A stretch of DNA of 64,000 nt from Nostoc sp. MS1 (lineage in GTDB: Bacteria > Cyanobacteriota > Cyanobacteriia > Cyanobacteriales > Nostocaceae): NCBI RefSeq assembly GCF_019976755.1, contig NZ_AP023441.1:3035501-3099500 (forward strand), written 5' to 3'. A model generated the notes under the pieces. The model was not told the DNA's origin and did not search any database. It saw only the letters and a list, made by a program, of their open reading frames with translations. Below, piece after piece: positions 49,794-59,614 of the stretch. A program made the translations under genes and the position numbers. Numbering within the stretch: position 1 is the first letter of the stretch; each line of letters opens with the position of its first letter.

Positions 49794-52211
49794 TTGATTC
49801 AATCTGAAACTTTAGAACTACTAGAATGGTATCGCCTTTGTCAGCATCTTTCTACATTTGCGGCAACTAAGCTTGGGGCGATCGCATCACTGCATCTGCA
49901 AATCCCTGTATCTCAGATAGCAAGTGAGCAGTTATTATCACAGACCAAAGAAGTATATCAACTGGAAAGCCGTCTGGCTAGTGGTTTATCTTTTGAGGGT
50001 ATCCAAGATATTGGTGATTCCTTAGAAAGAGCGGAACTACAAGGGATTTTGGCTGGTGATGAACTGTTAGCGATCGCTACTACCCTTGCTGGTGCGAGAA
50101 ATTTACGACGTATAATTGATAACCAAGAAGACACACCAATTTTAACTCAATTAGTGGCTGAGTTACGTACTTACCCTGAACTAGAGCAAGAGATACATCT
50201 CTGTATTGATGAGCGTGGACAAGTCGCTGACCGTGCTAGCACTAAGTTAGGTGAAATTCGTACCGAACTGCGGAGATTGCGGAGTCAAATTACGCAAAAG
50301 CTGCAAAATATTTTACAAGTAAAATCTAATGCAGTTCAAGAACAGATAATTACTCAAAGAGGCGATCGCTTTGTTATCCCGGTAAAAGCACCCCAAAAAG
50401 ATGCCATTCCTGGTATTGTGCATGACACCTCTACTAGTGGGGCGACGCTGTATATAGAGCCTAATTCTGTTGTGCCGATGGGTAATCAACTGCGGCAGAC
50501 ATTAAAACGAGAACAAGCGGAAGAAGAAGCAATTCGCCGGGTTTTGACGGAAAAAGTAGCAGCCGTTAAACCAGATTTGGAAAGGTTACTGGCGATTGTC
50601 ACTACCTTAGATATGGCAACGGCTAGAGCTAGATACAGTTTTTGGCTCAAAGCCAATCCCCCCAGATTTATTAATCGCCAAGAACAAGAATTAGTCACTC
50701 TACGACAGCTACGCCATCCCTTGTTAGTGTGGCAAAATCAACATGAACAAGGTCATCCAGTGATCCCAGTAGACTTGTTAATCAGTCCTCATATCCGGGT
50801 AGTGACGATTACCGGGCCTAACACTGGTGGGAAGACGGTAACATTAAAAACCCTTGGACTAGCAGCCTTAATGGCGAAGGTGGGTTTATTCATACCCGCC
50901 CGCGAACCAGTAGAAATGCCTTGGTTTGACCAAGTATTAGCTGATATCGGTGACGAACAATCCCTACAGCAAAGTTTATCCACATTTTCAGGGCATATCC
51001 GCCGGATTAGTCGGATTTTGAATGCTTTAGGAGATGAAGAACTGGGGAGAGATGAGGGAGAAAAATATTCCTCATTTCCTGCATCCCTGGTTTTATTAGA
51101 CGAAGTAGGTGCAGGAACAGATCCGGCTGAGGGTAGTGCTTTGGCGATCGCACTTTTACAATACCTCGCAGATCATGCCCAGCTAACGATTGCCACAACG
51201 CACTTTGGCGAATTAAAAGCCCTCAAATACGAGGATCAGCGTTTTGAAAATGCTTCTGTAGAATTTGATGATGCTACTTTGTCGCCTACCTATCGCCTAT
51301 TGTGGGGGATTCCAGGACGTTCTAATGCGTTGGCGATCGCGTTGCGTTTGGGGTTGAAAAAAGAAGTTGTAGAAGAGGCGAAAACTCAAGTAGGTGAAGC
51401 CACAGACGAAGTTAATCAAGTAATTGCTGGGTTAGAAGCCCAACGTCGCCGCCAGGAAACGAAGGCTGCTGAGGCGCAAAAAATATTACAGCAAGCTGAA
51501 CGCCTGTATAAAGAGGTATCAGAGAAGGCGGCTGCATTACAGGAGCGAGAACAATCGCTTAAGGCTTCTCAGGAAGTCGCTGTGCAGCAAGCTATTAACC
51601 AAGCCAAAGGCGAAATTGCCAAAGTCATCCGCCGCTTGCAGCAAGGTACAGCCACAGCCCAAGATGCCCAACAAGCCACTAACGCCCTCAATCAGATTTC
51701 CCAGAAGTATCAACCAGTAGCACCACCAAAACCAAAATTAGGGTTTGTGCCGAAAGTTGGCGATCGCATCCGTATTCCGCAATTAGGGCAAACCGCAGAG
51801 GTTTTAACGGCTCCCGATGAGGATGGTGAGTTAACCGTCCGCTTTGGCATCATGAAAATGACGGTGAAGCTACAAGACATCGAATCCCTTGATGGACAAA
51901 AACCCGAACCAGTTGCCAAGCCTAAACCAACGCCAGCACCAATTCCCCAACCAGCCCAACCTACCCCAGCAATTCGCACCTCCAAAAACACTTTTGATAT
52001 CCGGGGTAAGCGGGTGGCTGATGCTGAGTACATCTTAGATAAAGCCATTTCCGAAGCTAGCGGCCCAATCTGGATTATTCACGGACACGGGACTGGCAAG
52101 CTGCGTCAAGGTGTCCACGCCTATTTACAACAGCATCCCAGAGTTAGCCACCACGAAGCGGCAGAACAAGCTGATGGTGGTAGTGGGGTAACGGTTGCTC
52201 ATGTTTCGTGA
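49794..52211 (+). CDS. mutS2: MutS2 / RqcU-type SMR-domain ATPase
   Basis: An 805-residue protein. The N-terminal helical core (LELLEWYRLCQHLSTFAATKLGA) leads to a MutS ATPase with Walker A TGPNTGGKTVTLKTLG and Walker B SLVLLDEVGAGTDPAEGSALA. The ATPase also has TIATTHFGELKALKY and ENASVEFD. A long coiled coil (about 540-640) is followed by a C-terminal Smr domain, FDIRGKRVADAEYILDKAI...IIHGHGTGKLRQGVHAYL. MutS2 acts on branched DNA or on collided ribosomes. The start is TTG. Between the two Walker motifs, LGDEELGRDEGEKYSSFP is unusual and its DNA (51028-51075) resembles the spacer GGGAGAGATGAGGGAG repeat. Confidence 0.94.
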   Translation: MIQSETLELLEWYRLCQHLSTFAATKLGAIASLHLQIPVSQIASEQLLSQTKEVYQLESRLASGLSFEGIQDIGDSLERAELQGILAGDELLAIATTLAGARNLRRIIDNQEDTPILTQLVAELRTYPELEQEIHLCIDERGQVADRASTKLGEIRTELRRLRSQITQKLQNILQVKSNAVQEQIITQRGDRFVIPVKAPQKDAIPGIVHDTSTSGATLYIEPNSVVPMGNQLRQTLKREQAEEEAIRRVLTEKVAAVKPDLERLLAIVTTLDMATARARYSFWLKANPPRFINRQEQELVTLRQLRHPLLVWQNQHEQGHPVIPVDLLISPHIRVVTITGPNTGGKTVTLKTLGLAALMAKVGLFIPAREPVEMPWFDQVLADIGDEQSLQQSLSTFSGHIRRISRILNALGDEELGRDEGEKYSSFPASLVLLDEVGAGTDPAEGSALAIALLQYLADHAQLTIATTHFGELKALKYEDQRFENASVEFDDATLSPTYRLLWGIPGRSNALAIALRLGLKKEVVEEAKTQVGEATDEVNQVIAGLEAQRRRQETKAAEAQKILQQAERLYKEVSEKAAALQEREQSLKASQEVAVQQAINQAKGEIAKVIRRLQQGTATAQDAQQATNALNQISQKYQPVAPPKPKLGFVPKVGDRIRIPQLGQTAEVLTAPDEDGELTVRFGIMKMTVKLQDIESLDGQKPEPVAKPKPTPAPIPQPAQPTPAIRTSKNTFDIRGKRVADAEYILDKAISEASGPIWIIHGHGTGKLRQGVHAYLQQHPRVSHHEAAEQADGGSGVTVAHVS

Positions 52212-52869
52212 AAGTAAAAGGTAAGAGATGGGGGAGTAGGGGTGCAGGGGAGAAAATAATTACTCAGCACGCGCTAAACGCGCCGCTACCGCTAACAGCA
52301 CTCATAACTTAAAACAAAGGTAGAGAATGATCCGGTTCTCTACCTTTATTTAATGAATTTAATTAATAAAGTAATTGCAATAAATATTACTTTTTATACT
52401 TTATAAAAAGTCTCGACTGCTTGATGATGCTGCTAATTGAGAATTAAATATTAAAAATTCTAATGTTATTTAGTTATACTTAAGTACTTGAATATTAGAT
52501 AATAGTGAGTATATTTTACCAAAAAGAATTACTTTCTACACTGTTGAAAATAAATTTTCATCTAGTAGAGTAAGACAGTGACAATTGCTGTTGACCAAAG
52601 TACGAAAAGCTAGTACAGGGTTGGAAAAAAGGTTTAGAGACTAGGGGCTAGGAATTAGAAAAGAGATTTTATCTTTGATTGTGGGTTTCTCCCACTAATT
52701 AGCCAACTTAAAACAATTGTTTGAGCGTTACGGAACCCTAGCCCACAAGTAATAACCTTTAGCCTCCAACCGCTATCTTCTAGCCGCCTGCACAGGAAAC
52801 CAACTCCCATGATCAAGAGTCTGGTTTCAAAATGGGTAACAGCAACAGCCCCTACCAGCCTGATCACCT
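52212..52869. other. Long spacer after mutS2
   Basis: About 660 bases. It holds purine-rich repeats, the second copy of the 36-bp dispersed repeat (52262-52297), a strong terminator (52316-52347), an AT hairpin (ACTTTTTATA/TATAAAAAGT at 52389-52411) and a long AT-rich tract. No gene is recognised. Confidence 0.55.
52316..52347 (+). terminator. Rho-independent-type terminator of mutS2
   Basis: AAAGGTAGAGAA (52316-52327) and TTCTCTACCTTT (52336-52347) pair perfectly over 12 bases around TGATCCGG, followed by ATTTAATG. It lies about 105 bases after the mutS2 stop. Confidence 0.8.
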
Positions 52870-53475
52870 ATGCTAAAAGTTATGCAAACGGCCGCTGATT
52901 CAGCTACTCCCAATTCTCAATGGGAGGATTTAATTAAACTACCAACTCCAAATGTAGTTGAATGGGACAACATCAAAACTCAGTTAGACTTGGTGCTGTT
53001 GGCTCTGGAAACCCTAACTGGAATTGGTTCGGAAGCTATGCTTTCGGCTGCGACTAATCTTAACTTAGAGTCGAAAGTTCCAGACCGCGTAGCTTTATGG
53101 CGCTTGCGTCAGTCTAATCCTTTACGCAAAGGCCAAGGAGGGCGGAAAAAGTTGGATGTGGAGGAAGCGCGATCGCTTGTTCTCATCATCTGCTATCTTG
53201 CCCAGCAGCATCAAGAATTAATCCGTCGTGCCGTAGGTTTACTCGAACAAATGGCGGGAAAGAATCGGGAACCTCATCAGGCTGCTTTACTTGGAGATTA
53301 CATAGATGCTTTCTGCAATACCTACCAAGAGCGGATGGAAGAGGACGAGCAAATCTCGACGGATTTATTAACACACCTAGCGCTCAAACTGCTTGTAGAT
53401 TTGCTGTTTTATAGCGCTCCTGGTGGACACCGCCGTCTCTGGCTAGCACTCATCGACCGTTCCGCAAAACCTTGA
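52870..53475 (+). CDS. DUF3038 protein
   Basis: A 201-residue helical protein with WDNIKTQLDLVLLALETLTGIGSEAML, RVALWRLRQSNPLRKGQGGRKKLDVEEARSLVLI and DLLFYSAPGGHRRLWLAL. These match the cyanobacterial conserved family DUF3038, of unknown role. It is followed 25 bases later by a DUF4335 gene, its usual partner, so the two likely form a two-gene operon. Confidence 0.8.
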   Translation: MLKVMQTAADSATPNSQWEDLIKLPTPNVVEWDNIKTQLDLVLLALETLTGIGSEAMLSAATNLNLESKVPDRVALWRLRQSNPLRKGQGGRKKLDVEEARSLVLIICYLAQQHQELIRRAVGLLEQMAGKNREPHQAALLGDYIDAFCNTYQERMEEDEQISTDLLTHLALKLLVDLLFYSAPGGHRRLWLALIDRSAKP

Positions 53476-53500
53476 AAACATCTCCTTCGCTGTTCTTGCC

Positions 53501-55060
53501 ATGCCTCTATCTAATTCTGTCATTCGTCGCTACACACCACCTACTTGTACGCTAGAAGTATTGGCGCAAAGCTCCCCTTTGTCCCGTTGGATGGGTAAAC
53601 CTGTTCTGCGACAGTTAACTTTTGAGTTGCGCTTTGATGACCCACAACTGCCAGAAGAAAACAGAGTACCAATTCGTGGCGATCGCGATCAACTAGAAAC
53701 CCTATGTGATGCTGTCACCACTTATGTACAGCAATTTCTCCAACAGCCACCGGAAAGCTTTTGGCTCAGTTTCTCTGGAGTCGAAGATTCAACTAAAGTA
53801 CCCACCCAAGATTTAACAGATTCTTATCAAGCTGCACTTTTACCTAGATCAAAATCTTTTACACCCCAAATATTAGGCTCAAACATCTACTTAGAACCGG
53901 GTGATAATTTAACACATAATCTTTATCTTGGTTCCTTAGCTAATCCTGTATCTGGCCCTGTTATCCAACTGAGTCTGTTGCAACTGTTCGATTTAGCAAC
54001 AGCTCTAGACGAATACTCAACAGATGTGATGGCTTTACCAGCCCTCAATAACACTAGTTCTGTAGCAAGATTGCCGACATGGGCCCCTGTTGCGGCTGTA
54101 CTAGTATTAGCTTTAGGTCTAACGCCTTTAACTTGGCAATACGCTAACAATAGACAAAAAGACCAGCAGACAGCTAAGACAAGTAATTCCAGCAATGAAC
54201 AAATTGCTTTACAACCAGCACCCAGTCCTAACTTTCCTGCACCTCAAACTGAACTTGTTCCCTCAAATAATTTATCACCTCTACCAATAGGTTCGACTCC
54301 GCCACCACCAAGTGCAACCTTACCGACAGCACCTCTCCCTGCTAACATTACAAGTTCTACGTTAGTACCAAATTCTCTGAGAACAAAACAGGGACAGAAT
54401 CAACCTCAGCTACAAATTCCCTCTCTTCCTGGTAATTCCTCTACTACTCTTCCAGGACAACAAATTGCTATTCAACCTAATCCCACAAAATTAACTAGCC
54501 CAGAGGGAATTACTCTTAAGCGCAGTTTACCTCCTAGATTATCTACTTCTATAAGCAACTCTTCATCTAGTATTCCACCAGTACCCCCACCATTAGCCAC
54601 CATTCCCAGCCCAATTCCACAAATCTCACCTGTAGCCACACAATCAGCGCGGGTTAGAAGTAATTCTTCAGTTAATACCCCTTCACAAGCGCCAGATACT
54701 AGCCCCTTTATAGATAAATTAGGGGATGAACCTAAAACCACCTCGACTACAGCAGCAGCTAACTCCGATACCCTATTCGATACACCGCAGGTAGCAGAAG
54801 CTAGAGAATTTCTCAAAAAGCGTTGGCAACCACCTTCAGGATTTTCACAAACCTTAGAGTACAGCCTATTGCTAGGGGTTGATGGCAAAATTGAGCGTAT
54901 ATTACCTTTAGGTAAAGCCGCCAGAGATAACATTGACTTAGCAAGAATGCCGGCTATTGGCGAACCTTTCGTTTCTGCCAATCGTTCTGGACAAATGACA
55001 AGGATTCGAGTTCTTCTCAGTCCCGATGGTAAAGTACAAACTTTCCCTGAGTCTGAATAA
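53501..55060 (+). CDS. DUF4335 protein with membrane anchor and proline-rich region
   Basis: A 519-residue protein. The N-terminal conserved domain (about 1-185) begins VIRRYTPPTCTLEVLAQSSPLSRW and contains LRQLTFELRFDDPQLPEE. A membrane helix is at 190-208 (WAPVAAVLVLALGLTPLTW). A long proline/serine/threonine-rich disordered stretch follows (about 220-425). The C-terminal domain (VAEAREFLKKRWQPPSGFSQTLEYSLLLGVDGKIERILPLG) resembles TonB-like or secretion-associated ends. It is coupled to the DUF3038 gene. It may link cytoplasmic and periplasmic sides; the function is unknown. Confidence 0.78.
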   Translation: MPLSNSVIRRYTPPTCTLEVLAQSSPLSRWMGKPVLRQLTFELRFDDPQLPEENRVPIRGDRDQLETLCDAVTTYVQQFLQQPPESFWLSFSGVEDSTKVPTQDLTDSYQAALLPRSKSFTPQILGSNIYLEPGDNLTHNLYLGSLANPVSGPVIQLSLLQLFDLATALDEYSTDVMALPALNNTSSVARLPTWAPVAAVLVLALGLTPLTWQYANNRQKDQQTAKTSNSSNEQIALQPAPSPNFPAPQTELVPSNNLSPLPIGSTPPPPSATLPTAPLPANITSSTLVPNSLRTKQGQNQPQLQIPSLPGNSSTTLPGQQIAIQPNPTKLTSPEGITLKRSLPPRLSTSISNSSSSIPPVPPPLATIPSPIPQISPVATQSARVRSNSSVNTPSQAPDTSPFIDKLGDEPKTTSTTAAANSDTLFDTPQVAEAREFLKKRWQPPSGFSQTLEYSLLLGVDGKIERILPLGKAARDNIDLARMPAIGEPFVSANRSGQMTRIRVLLSPDGKVQTFPESE

Positions 55061-55287
55061 GTATATGGTCATTAGTCATTAGTCCATAGTTAAAGAAGCA
55101 GCTATTGACTATATAAAAATAATGCCACTTGTGAAACTGGTACATTTTTTTGTACCAGTTATTGCTTAATTTAATGACTTGTAAATTAGTTTTTGAGTCC
55201 AGTCACTAAAGTGGTTTCGTCTTCCGTACTGATGATTCTAGTTGTTAATACAATTGCAGCTAAGTCACGTTAATTCAGGTGGATAAG

Positions 55288-55572
55288 ATGCAAACGATTG
55301 GGCCACAAAAGGATAGCGCAGCTTGGGTTATTCAAACATGGGCAGCTTTTGTGTTATCTGTGTCTATGACTAGTTTTGGAATTGTGAATTTACCCGTTGA
55401 TAACTGGGTAAAAGGTTTTATGGGTATGGGTTTAGCTTTTTCCGTAGGTTCAACTTTTACACTAGCTAAAACTACCAGAGATTCACACGAAGCTAGAAGA
55501 TTAGCAGCCCGTATTGATGAGGCAAAAGTAGAAAAATTACTGTCTCAACATGACCCTTTAAATCTTAAATAA
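55288..55572 (+). CDS. YiaA/YiaB-type two-helix membrane protein
   Basis: A 94-residue protein with two membrane helices, WVIQTWAAFVLSVSMTSFGIVNLP and WVKGFMGMGLAFSVGSTFTLAKTTRD, then a charged tail EARRLAARIDEAKVEKLL. This is the YiaAB two-helix domain, of unknown function. An AGGTGG ribosome site lies six bases before the ATG at 55288, so it is chosen over a GTG three codons earlier. Confidence 0.8.
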   Translation: MQTIGPQKDSAAWVIQTWAAFVLSVSMTSFGIVNLPVDNWVKGFMGMGLAFSVGSTFTLAKTTRDSHEARRLAARIDEAKVEKLLSQHDPLNLK

Positions 55573-55677
55573 AATATTAATTCTAATTTCTTAATTGAAT
55601 TGGTTCTAAATTGGCATAGCAAAAATAAAAGGGCTTATACATTCAGCCCTTCTACTTTATAAACAGATTTTATTATC

Positions 55678-56139
55678 TTAATAACGGGATTTCTTATTTT
55701 TTGATTTTTGTTTTCTCCGTCGCTTTTCGGTAACTACAACTGCTTGGTCTATTGGGTAGCCAACAACAGGAATTACCTGGAATTTGCGTTCTTCTTCTAA
55801 ATTTTTCAGTTCGGTGTAATCAACCCAATGAATACAATCGACCGGACAGGTGTCGATCGCTTCTTGAATAACTTCTTCCGCGTCCCCATCTTGACGAATT
55901 ACACGCGATCGCCCATAATCAGGCTCAATATAGAAGGTATTACGCGCAACGTGGGCGCAGTGTTTGCAACCAATACAGGTGATTTCATCAACGTAAACAC
56001 CTTTTTGGCGCAACATCCCACCTAATTCTGGTTCAAAACCAGAACGTTCTGGAGCATCCCGTAAAAAGCCCCCTAGTTCTGGTTCAAAACCGGAACGGTT
56101 ATCTTCTTGGTCTTCCGGCGACGGCAGAAAATCAGCCAT
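55678..56139 (-). CDS. 4Fe-4S ferredoxin with a duplicated N-terminal motif
   Basis: A 153-residue protein. The ferredoxin core has CIGCKHC (Cys55, 58, 61) and DTCPVDCIHW (Cys98, plus Cys102), enough for one [4Fe-4S] cluster. The N-terminal part repeats RSGFEPELGG at 15-24 and 32-41. The C-terminus is basic (EKRRRKQKSKNKKSRY). The gene overlaps ycf35 by one base and follows DUF2997 in a three-gene operon conserved in cyanobacteria and, for ycf35, in some plastids. The electron partner is not known. Confidence 0.87.
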   Translation of the reverse strand: MADFLPSPEDQEDNRSGFEPELGGFLRDAPERSGFEPELGGMLRQKGVYVDEITCIGCKHCAHVARNTFYIEPDYGRSRVIRQDGDAEEVIQEAIDTCPVDCIHWVDYTELKNLEEERKFQVIPVVGYPIDQAVVVTEKRRRKQKSKNKKSRY

Positions 56140-56525
56140 TACGCACTCCAGCGTTGTACAACTAAGCGAATTGAACCATCTTCATTTTTTTGCTGTTCTG
56201 TAACTTGAAAACCTACACGAGAGGTTTCTTTCACTACGGTTTGGTAAGCATAACGCTGAGTCACTTGACGCAAGAAACCATCAACGGAGAGATTTTGCTG
56301 CCAATATTGTAAATCAGCTACTAATTCGTATTCTTTGCCATTCCATCTAAAGCCGATGTCATAGCCATTTTCCTGCTCGATGGTGATTTCCGCAGGATGG
56401 GTTTGACCGCGATAGCCGCGTACTTCTCGTGGCCCCCTTTTCCAGTCTATGCCCAATTCGGTGAGCGCATCTTGTAAAGATTCGAGGTTACGGATCTGAG
56501 TCTTAATTTGGCTAAAGTGTGACAT
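56139..56525 (-). CDS. ycf35: Ycf35 (DUF1257) homologue
   Basis: A 128-residue protein starting MSHFSQIKTQIRNLESLQDAL, with IDWKRGPREVRGYRGQ, GYDIGFRWNGKEYELVADLQYW and FLRQVTQRYAYQTVVKE. It matches the plastid-encoded Ycf35 family of unknown function. It lies between the DUF2997 gene (38 bases upstream) and the ferredoxin gene (1-base overlap), so translation of the last two is probably coupled. The context suggests a redox-linked role. Confidence 0.9.
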   Translation of the reverse strand: MSHFSQIKTQIRNLESLQDALTELGIDWKRGPREVRGYRGQTHPAEITIEQENGYDIGFRWNGKEYELVADLQYWQQNLSVDGFLRQVTQRYAYQTVVKETSRVGFQVTEQQKNEDGSIRLVVQRWSA

Positions 56526-56563
56526 GGTGGTTGTAAATCAACGACAATAAACAGTTGTGAAAC

Positions 56564-56773
56564 TTACCAATCGCTGTAAGTTGCTTGCGTGTTTGCCACA
56601 CTAGATTGCTGCACCTGCGTGGCGAAGAACTCCGAGGTTGGCTCATGAGTGAGTACCAGTCCTAGCTGCGCCTCTATTGCTGCTGTAACTTCAGCGCAGG
56701 AAGCACCCACAATGCCAGTGACTTTTTCTTGTACCCGACCGTCTGGATAGATGATAAACTCTAGTGTCTCCAT
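56564..56773 (-). CDS. DUF2997 protein
   Basis: A 69-residue protein starting METLEFIIYPDGRVQEKVTGIVGASCAEVTAAIE. It matches DUF2997, a small family that accompanies ycf35 and a ferredoxin in cyanobacteria. It is first of the three genes. The single conserved cysteine in GASCAEVT could bind a ligand or cofactor. The ATG at 56771-56773 is chosen over a TTG four codons earlier. Confidence 0.82.
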   Translation of the reverse strand: METLEFIIYPDGRVQEKVTGIVGASCAEVTAAIEAQLGLVLTHEPTSEFFATQVQQSSVANTQATYSDW

Positions 56774-57556
56774 ACTCTTGGCCAACCACGATAAGTACGC
56801 TTGTATTTTACTGCCTTAGCAGTAGGCTATATGTATAGCTCTAGGAACATTGTTACTTAGACACAAACTTGGCATTTTTTACCTAATGTTCCATCTCTCG
56901 AAATAAATATCTCAGAAAATTTACAAAAATTATTATTCTTATAAGCTAATACATCCATCATTAGTTAGTCTCTCTTAACCTAATCCAGAAGTCAAGGTTA
57001 ATTTTATTGTCATGAATTTTGAGCGTGAAAGGCTTGAAAAATCTGTACTAGGGGTAGTGTATCGAGTTTAGTTAATTGTCAATATAGGTGTTTTATTGAA
57101 AATTTTTATCATTATCATCAAGTTTGACTTAATTATCGCCTGGTAAATAGAGCTTTCCTCCGTTAGACACGATACAAGTGGCAGAGGTTATCCTTAGTCC
57201 GCACCTGTTAGTAAGCTGTTACATATTCAATTTTCATCATAAGGGCGCTCATGATGCTCACCCCACAAGAGTTTGATTTAATTTCACTATGCAAACCAGA
57301 TGTTTTTCATCTGACAACATGGAGAACCCCAACGAACATTAACCTGTCGGACTTTTCAAACAGCCATTAAGCCGCCTCACCTCGAACCTTGCTTTTATAT
57401 ATCTACTTCATCATCAATTTAATTTTTTGATTAACATCGTAAATTTCAGTTATATGAAGTTTACTGATATAGCTTTAGCTGATATTGTGAAATTTAGTTT
57501 ATACAAATACGTTATTAGTATCTCAGAACAAATTTAATATATGCTGCTTCTAAGCT
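56774..57556. other. Long divergent spacer
   Basis: About 780 bases, AT-rich. A stretch at 57345-57366 carries ACTTTTCAAACAGCC, like one end of the MITE at 36927-37093, without a partner end. A 39-codon ORF at 57251-57370 has no support. No RNA gene or strong hairpin was recognised. Confidence 0.45.
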
Positions 57557-59608
57557 ATGAAAAATAATGCTGTGGTTTACTTTACTGGTGCGATCGCGCC
57601 AATATTAGCTTCTAAACAATTTGCCATTATCTTTATCTCGATTTTTTCAATCATTCTGATTTTATACTGTCTTACAACCAACCCCATTAGACAAGGTGAT
57701 GGCTATGAATACGCTTTAATTTTGCAAGGTTTCTTCAATCATTTCAGCCCAGATATTAGAGAAAGTGATATCACCAGTCTGATCAAAATTGTCGAGAATC
57801 AACCTAGTAACTACGATGTTAAAGTCCTACAAGGAACGCTGGAAGCATTAAGAAATGGTGAAAATGAGATTTACTTAGGTATTCTCAAATCTAACCGAGG
57901 GGAGTATTTTGGCTATCATTTTTGGCTATATCCATTAATTAACCTTCCGGCTAAAGCGTTTCTTGCTATTTTGAGGCTGAATGAACTCAAAGCGTTTCAA
58001 TTAACTAACGCATTCTTGATTGATTTTACGCTGGGTTATGTTTTGCTGTTTTGCCGACAATCCCCTTTAGTGCGGTGGGCGATCGCATTATTGTATATAG
58101 CAGGGTGTGTGTTCTTTTACCTGCAATGGCCGCATCCTGAAGTTTTCATCGCTGCATCTATTTTAATTTCTGGATGCGCCTTTCTTGACCGACAGATTTA
58201 TATTGCAGCGATCGCAGCTACTTTAGCCACGTTACAAAATCCATCGGTCGTTTTTCTTTTGGCATCAATTTTAGTATTTTTCTTAGGAAAAAATTTAAAA
58301 TCAAATATTCTCAAACAACCTTTAGAGTTTATCAAAAAGCATATCTGGTTGGGTTTGATCGCGGCCGTCTCTCTTTTTCCTTATGGTTTTTACTATTATC
58401 ATTACCAAATCCCAAATTTAATTGCCAAAAGAGGTTTTGTTGACCCCAGTTTAATTAGTTGGGGACGTTTCGTTTCTACACTTCTTGATTGGAATCAGGG
58501 ACTAATTGTTGGTTTCCCAGGCTTAATGATTGGGGGTTTAATTATTGCCATATATCGTTTAATTCTGGTTATAGTTCAAAATAAACATCCAATATTTAAC
58601 CCAAATGATATATTTCTATTAGCATTTTTTTTAATGCTCCAGCCAACTTTGAGCCAAACAAATTGGAATCATGGACAGGAGATATTCAGCCGTTATGCGT
58701 TTTGGTCAGCAATGGCTTTAATTGTCTGGGTAGCGGCAAATATCCAAGATTTAAAAGGCTTACTTAAATATTTACTGTTGCCTTTGATGTTGGTTTTACA
58801 AATTTTTCCCAATGAGCTTTTCTTCAGACATCCTTGGGATGGGCATTATTTAAAACTGAAACCTCCAGCAACTTGGCTTTTATCAAACTTTCCAAATTGG
58901 TACAATCCAGAGCCGGAAATATTCGCAGAACGTGCTAGAGAATATGAACGTTTTGGTGAGGCGATCGCACCTAATCAAATAGATTCGCCCTTTATTTATT
59001 TTGATAAAGCTGGCAACATTAGAAAAATTCTGATTTATCAAGATTTTGCCAAACAAACAGAAGAGCGTCTTTGTGGTACGAATGGAAAACTAATTAGCAA
59101 CAATGCACAGGAATCGTTAGAAAAACAACTAGCTAATATCTCCTTTAATCGTCAAGGTTGGGGCTATCTCAATGGTAGTTTTCGATGTGCTACACCCTTT
59201 ACTGTAACTTTTGCAGATGATGGTAATTTCCGTAATTTTGCCCGTAAAGGTTGGGGAAAATTAGAAGGCAATGGCAGTTTGATAAGGCCGCCGGAAGCGG
59301 TATTGTCTTTACCTATTGAAACTCGGAAATTAAATGATGTAAAGCTGTTAGCCAAAATTGAGAATTTGTCAGTAAATCCAAAGTTGCCAATCGATTTGGA
59401 GTTAATTGTTAATAAACAACCCGTTACTCAATGGACTTTAAATACTACAAGTCAGATTACTGAATATGAGGCGGTGATTCCTGAAAAAATCCTGCGTTCT
59501 AATTCTCCAGTATCTATAAGTTTCCGGGTTGTGGGTGCTTCGAAAAAATCTGATAAGTCTGTAAAACTCAAATTCTCATCTGTGAAAATAGATTCAAAAG
59601 GTTTGTAG
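57557..59608 (+). CDS. Large polytopic membrane protein, possibly a GT-C-type glycosyltransferase
   Basis: A 683-residue protein with about ten hydrophobic helices in the first 450 residues. A loop after the first helix reads NPIRQGDGYEYALILQGFFNH, and later ones include FGYHFWLYPLINLPAKA and QTNWNHGQEIFSRYAFWSAMAL. The last ~230 residues look soluble and beta-rich. Acidic residues after helix 1 and the overall layout recall GT-C lipid-linked sugar transferases, but I see no decisive motif. It stands alone between two long spacers and is followed by a dispersed palindrome. Confidence 0.6.
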   Translation: MKNNAVVYFTGAIAPILASKQFAIIFISIFSIILILYCLTTNPIRQGDGYEYALILQGFFNHFSPDIRESDITSLIKIVENQPSNYDVKVLQGTLEALRNGENEIYLGILKSNRGEYFGYHFWLYPLINLPAKAFLAILRLNELKAFQLTNAFLIDFTLGYVLLFCRQSPLVRWAIALLYIAGCVFFYLQWPHPEVFIAASILISGCAFLDRQIYIAAIAATLATLQNPSVVFLLASILVFFLGKNLKSNILKQPLEFIKKHIWLGLIAAVSLFPYGFYYYHYQIPNLIAKRGFVDPSLISWGRFVSTLLDWNQGLIVGFPGLMIGGLIIAIYRLILVIVQNKHPIFNPNDIFLLAFFLMLQPTLSQTNWNHGQEIFSRYAFWSAMALIVWVAANIQDLKGLLKYLLLPLMLVLQIFPNELFFRHPWDGHYLKLKPPATWLLSNFPNWYNPEPEIFAERAREYERFGEAIAPNQIDSPFIYFDKAGNIRKILIYQDFAKQTEERLCGTNGKLISNNAQESLEKQLANISFNRQGWGYLNGSFRCATPFTVTFADDGNFRNFARKGWGKLEGNGSLIRPPEAVLSLPIETRKLNDVKLLAKIENLSVNPKLPIDLELIVNKQPVTQWTLNTTSQITEYEAVIPEKILRSNSPVSISFRVVGASKKSDKSVKLKFSSVKIDSKGL

Positions 59609-59614
59609 TAATCT

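Noticed and set aside
57251..57370. 39-codon ORF in the long spacer upstream of the membrane protein
   Set aside because: No family similarity, no convincing ribosome site, and its end lies in a MITE-like end sequence.
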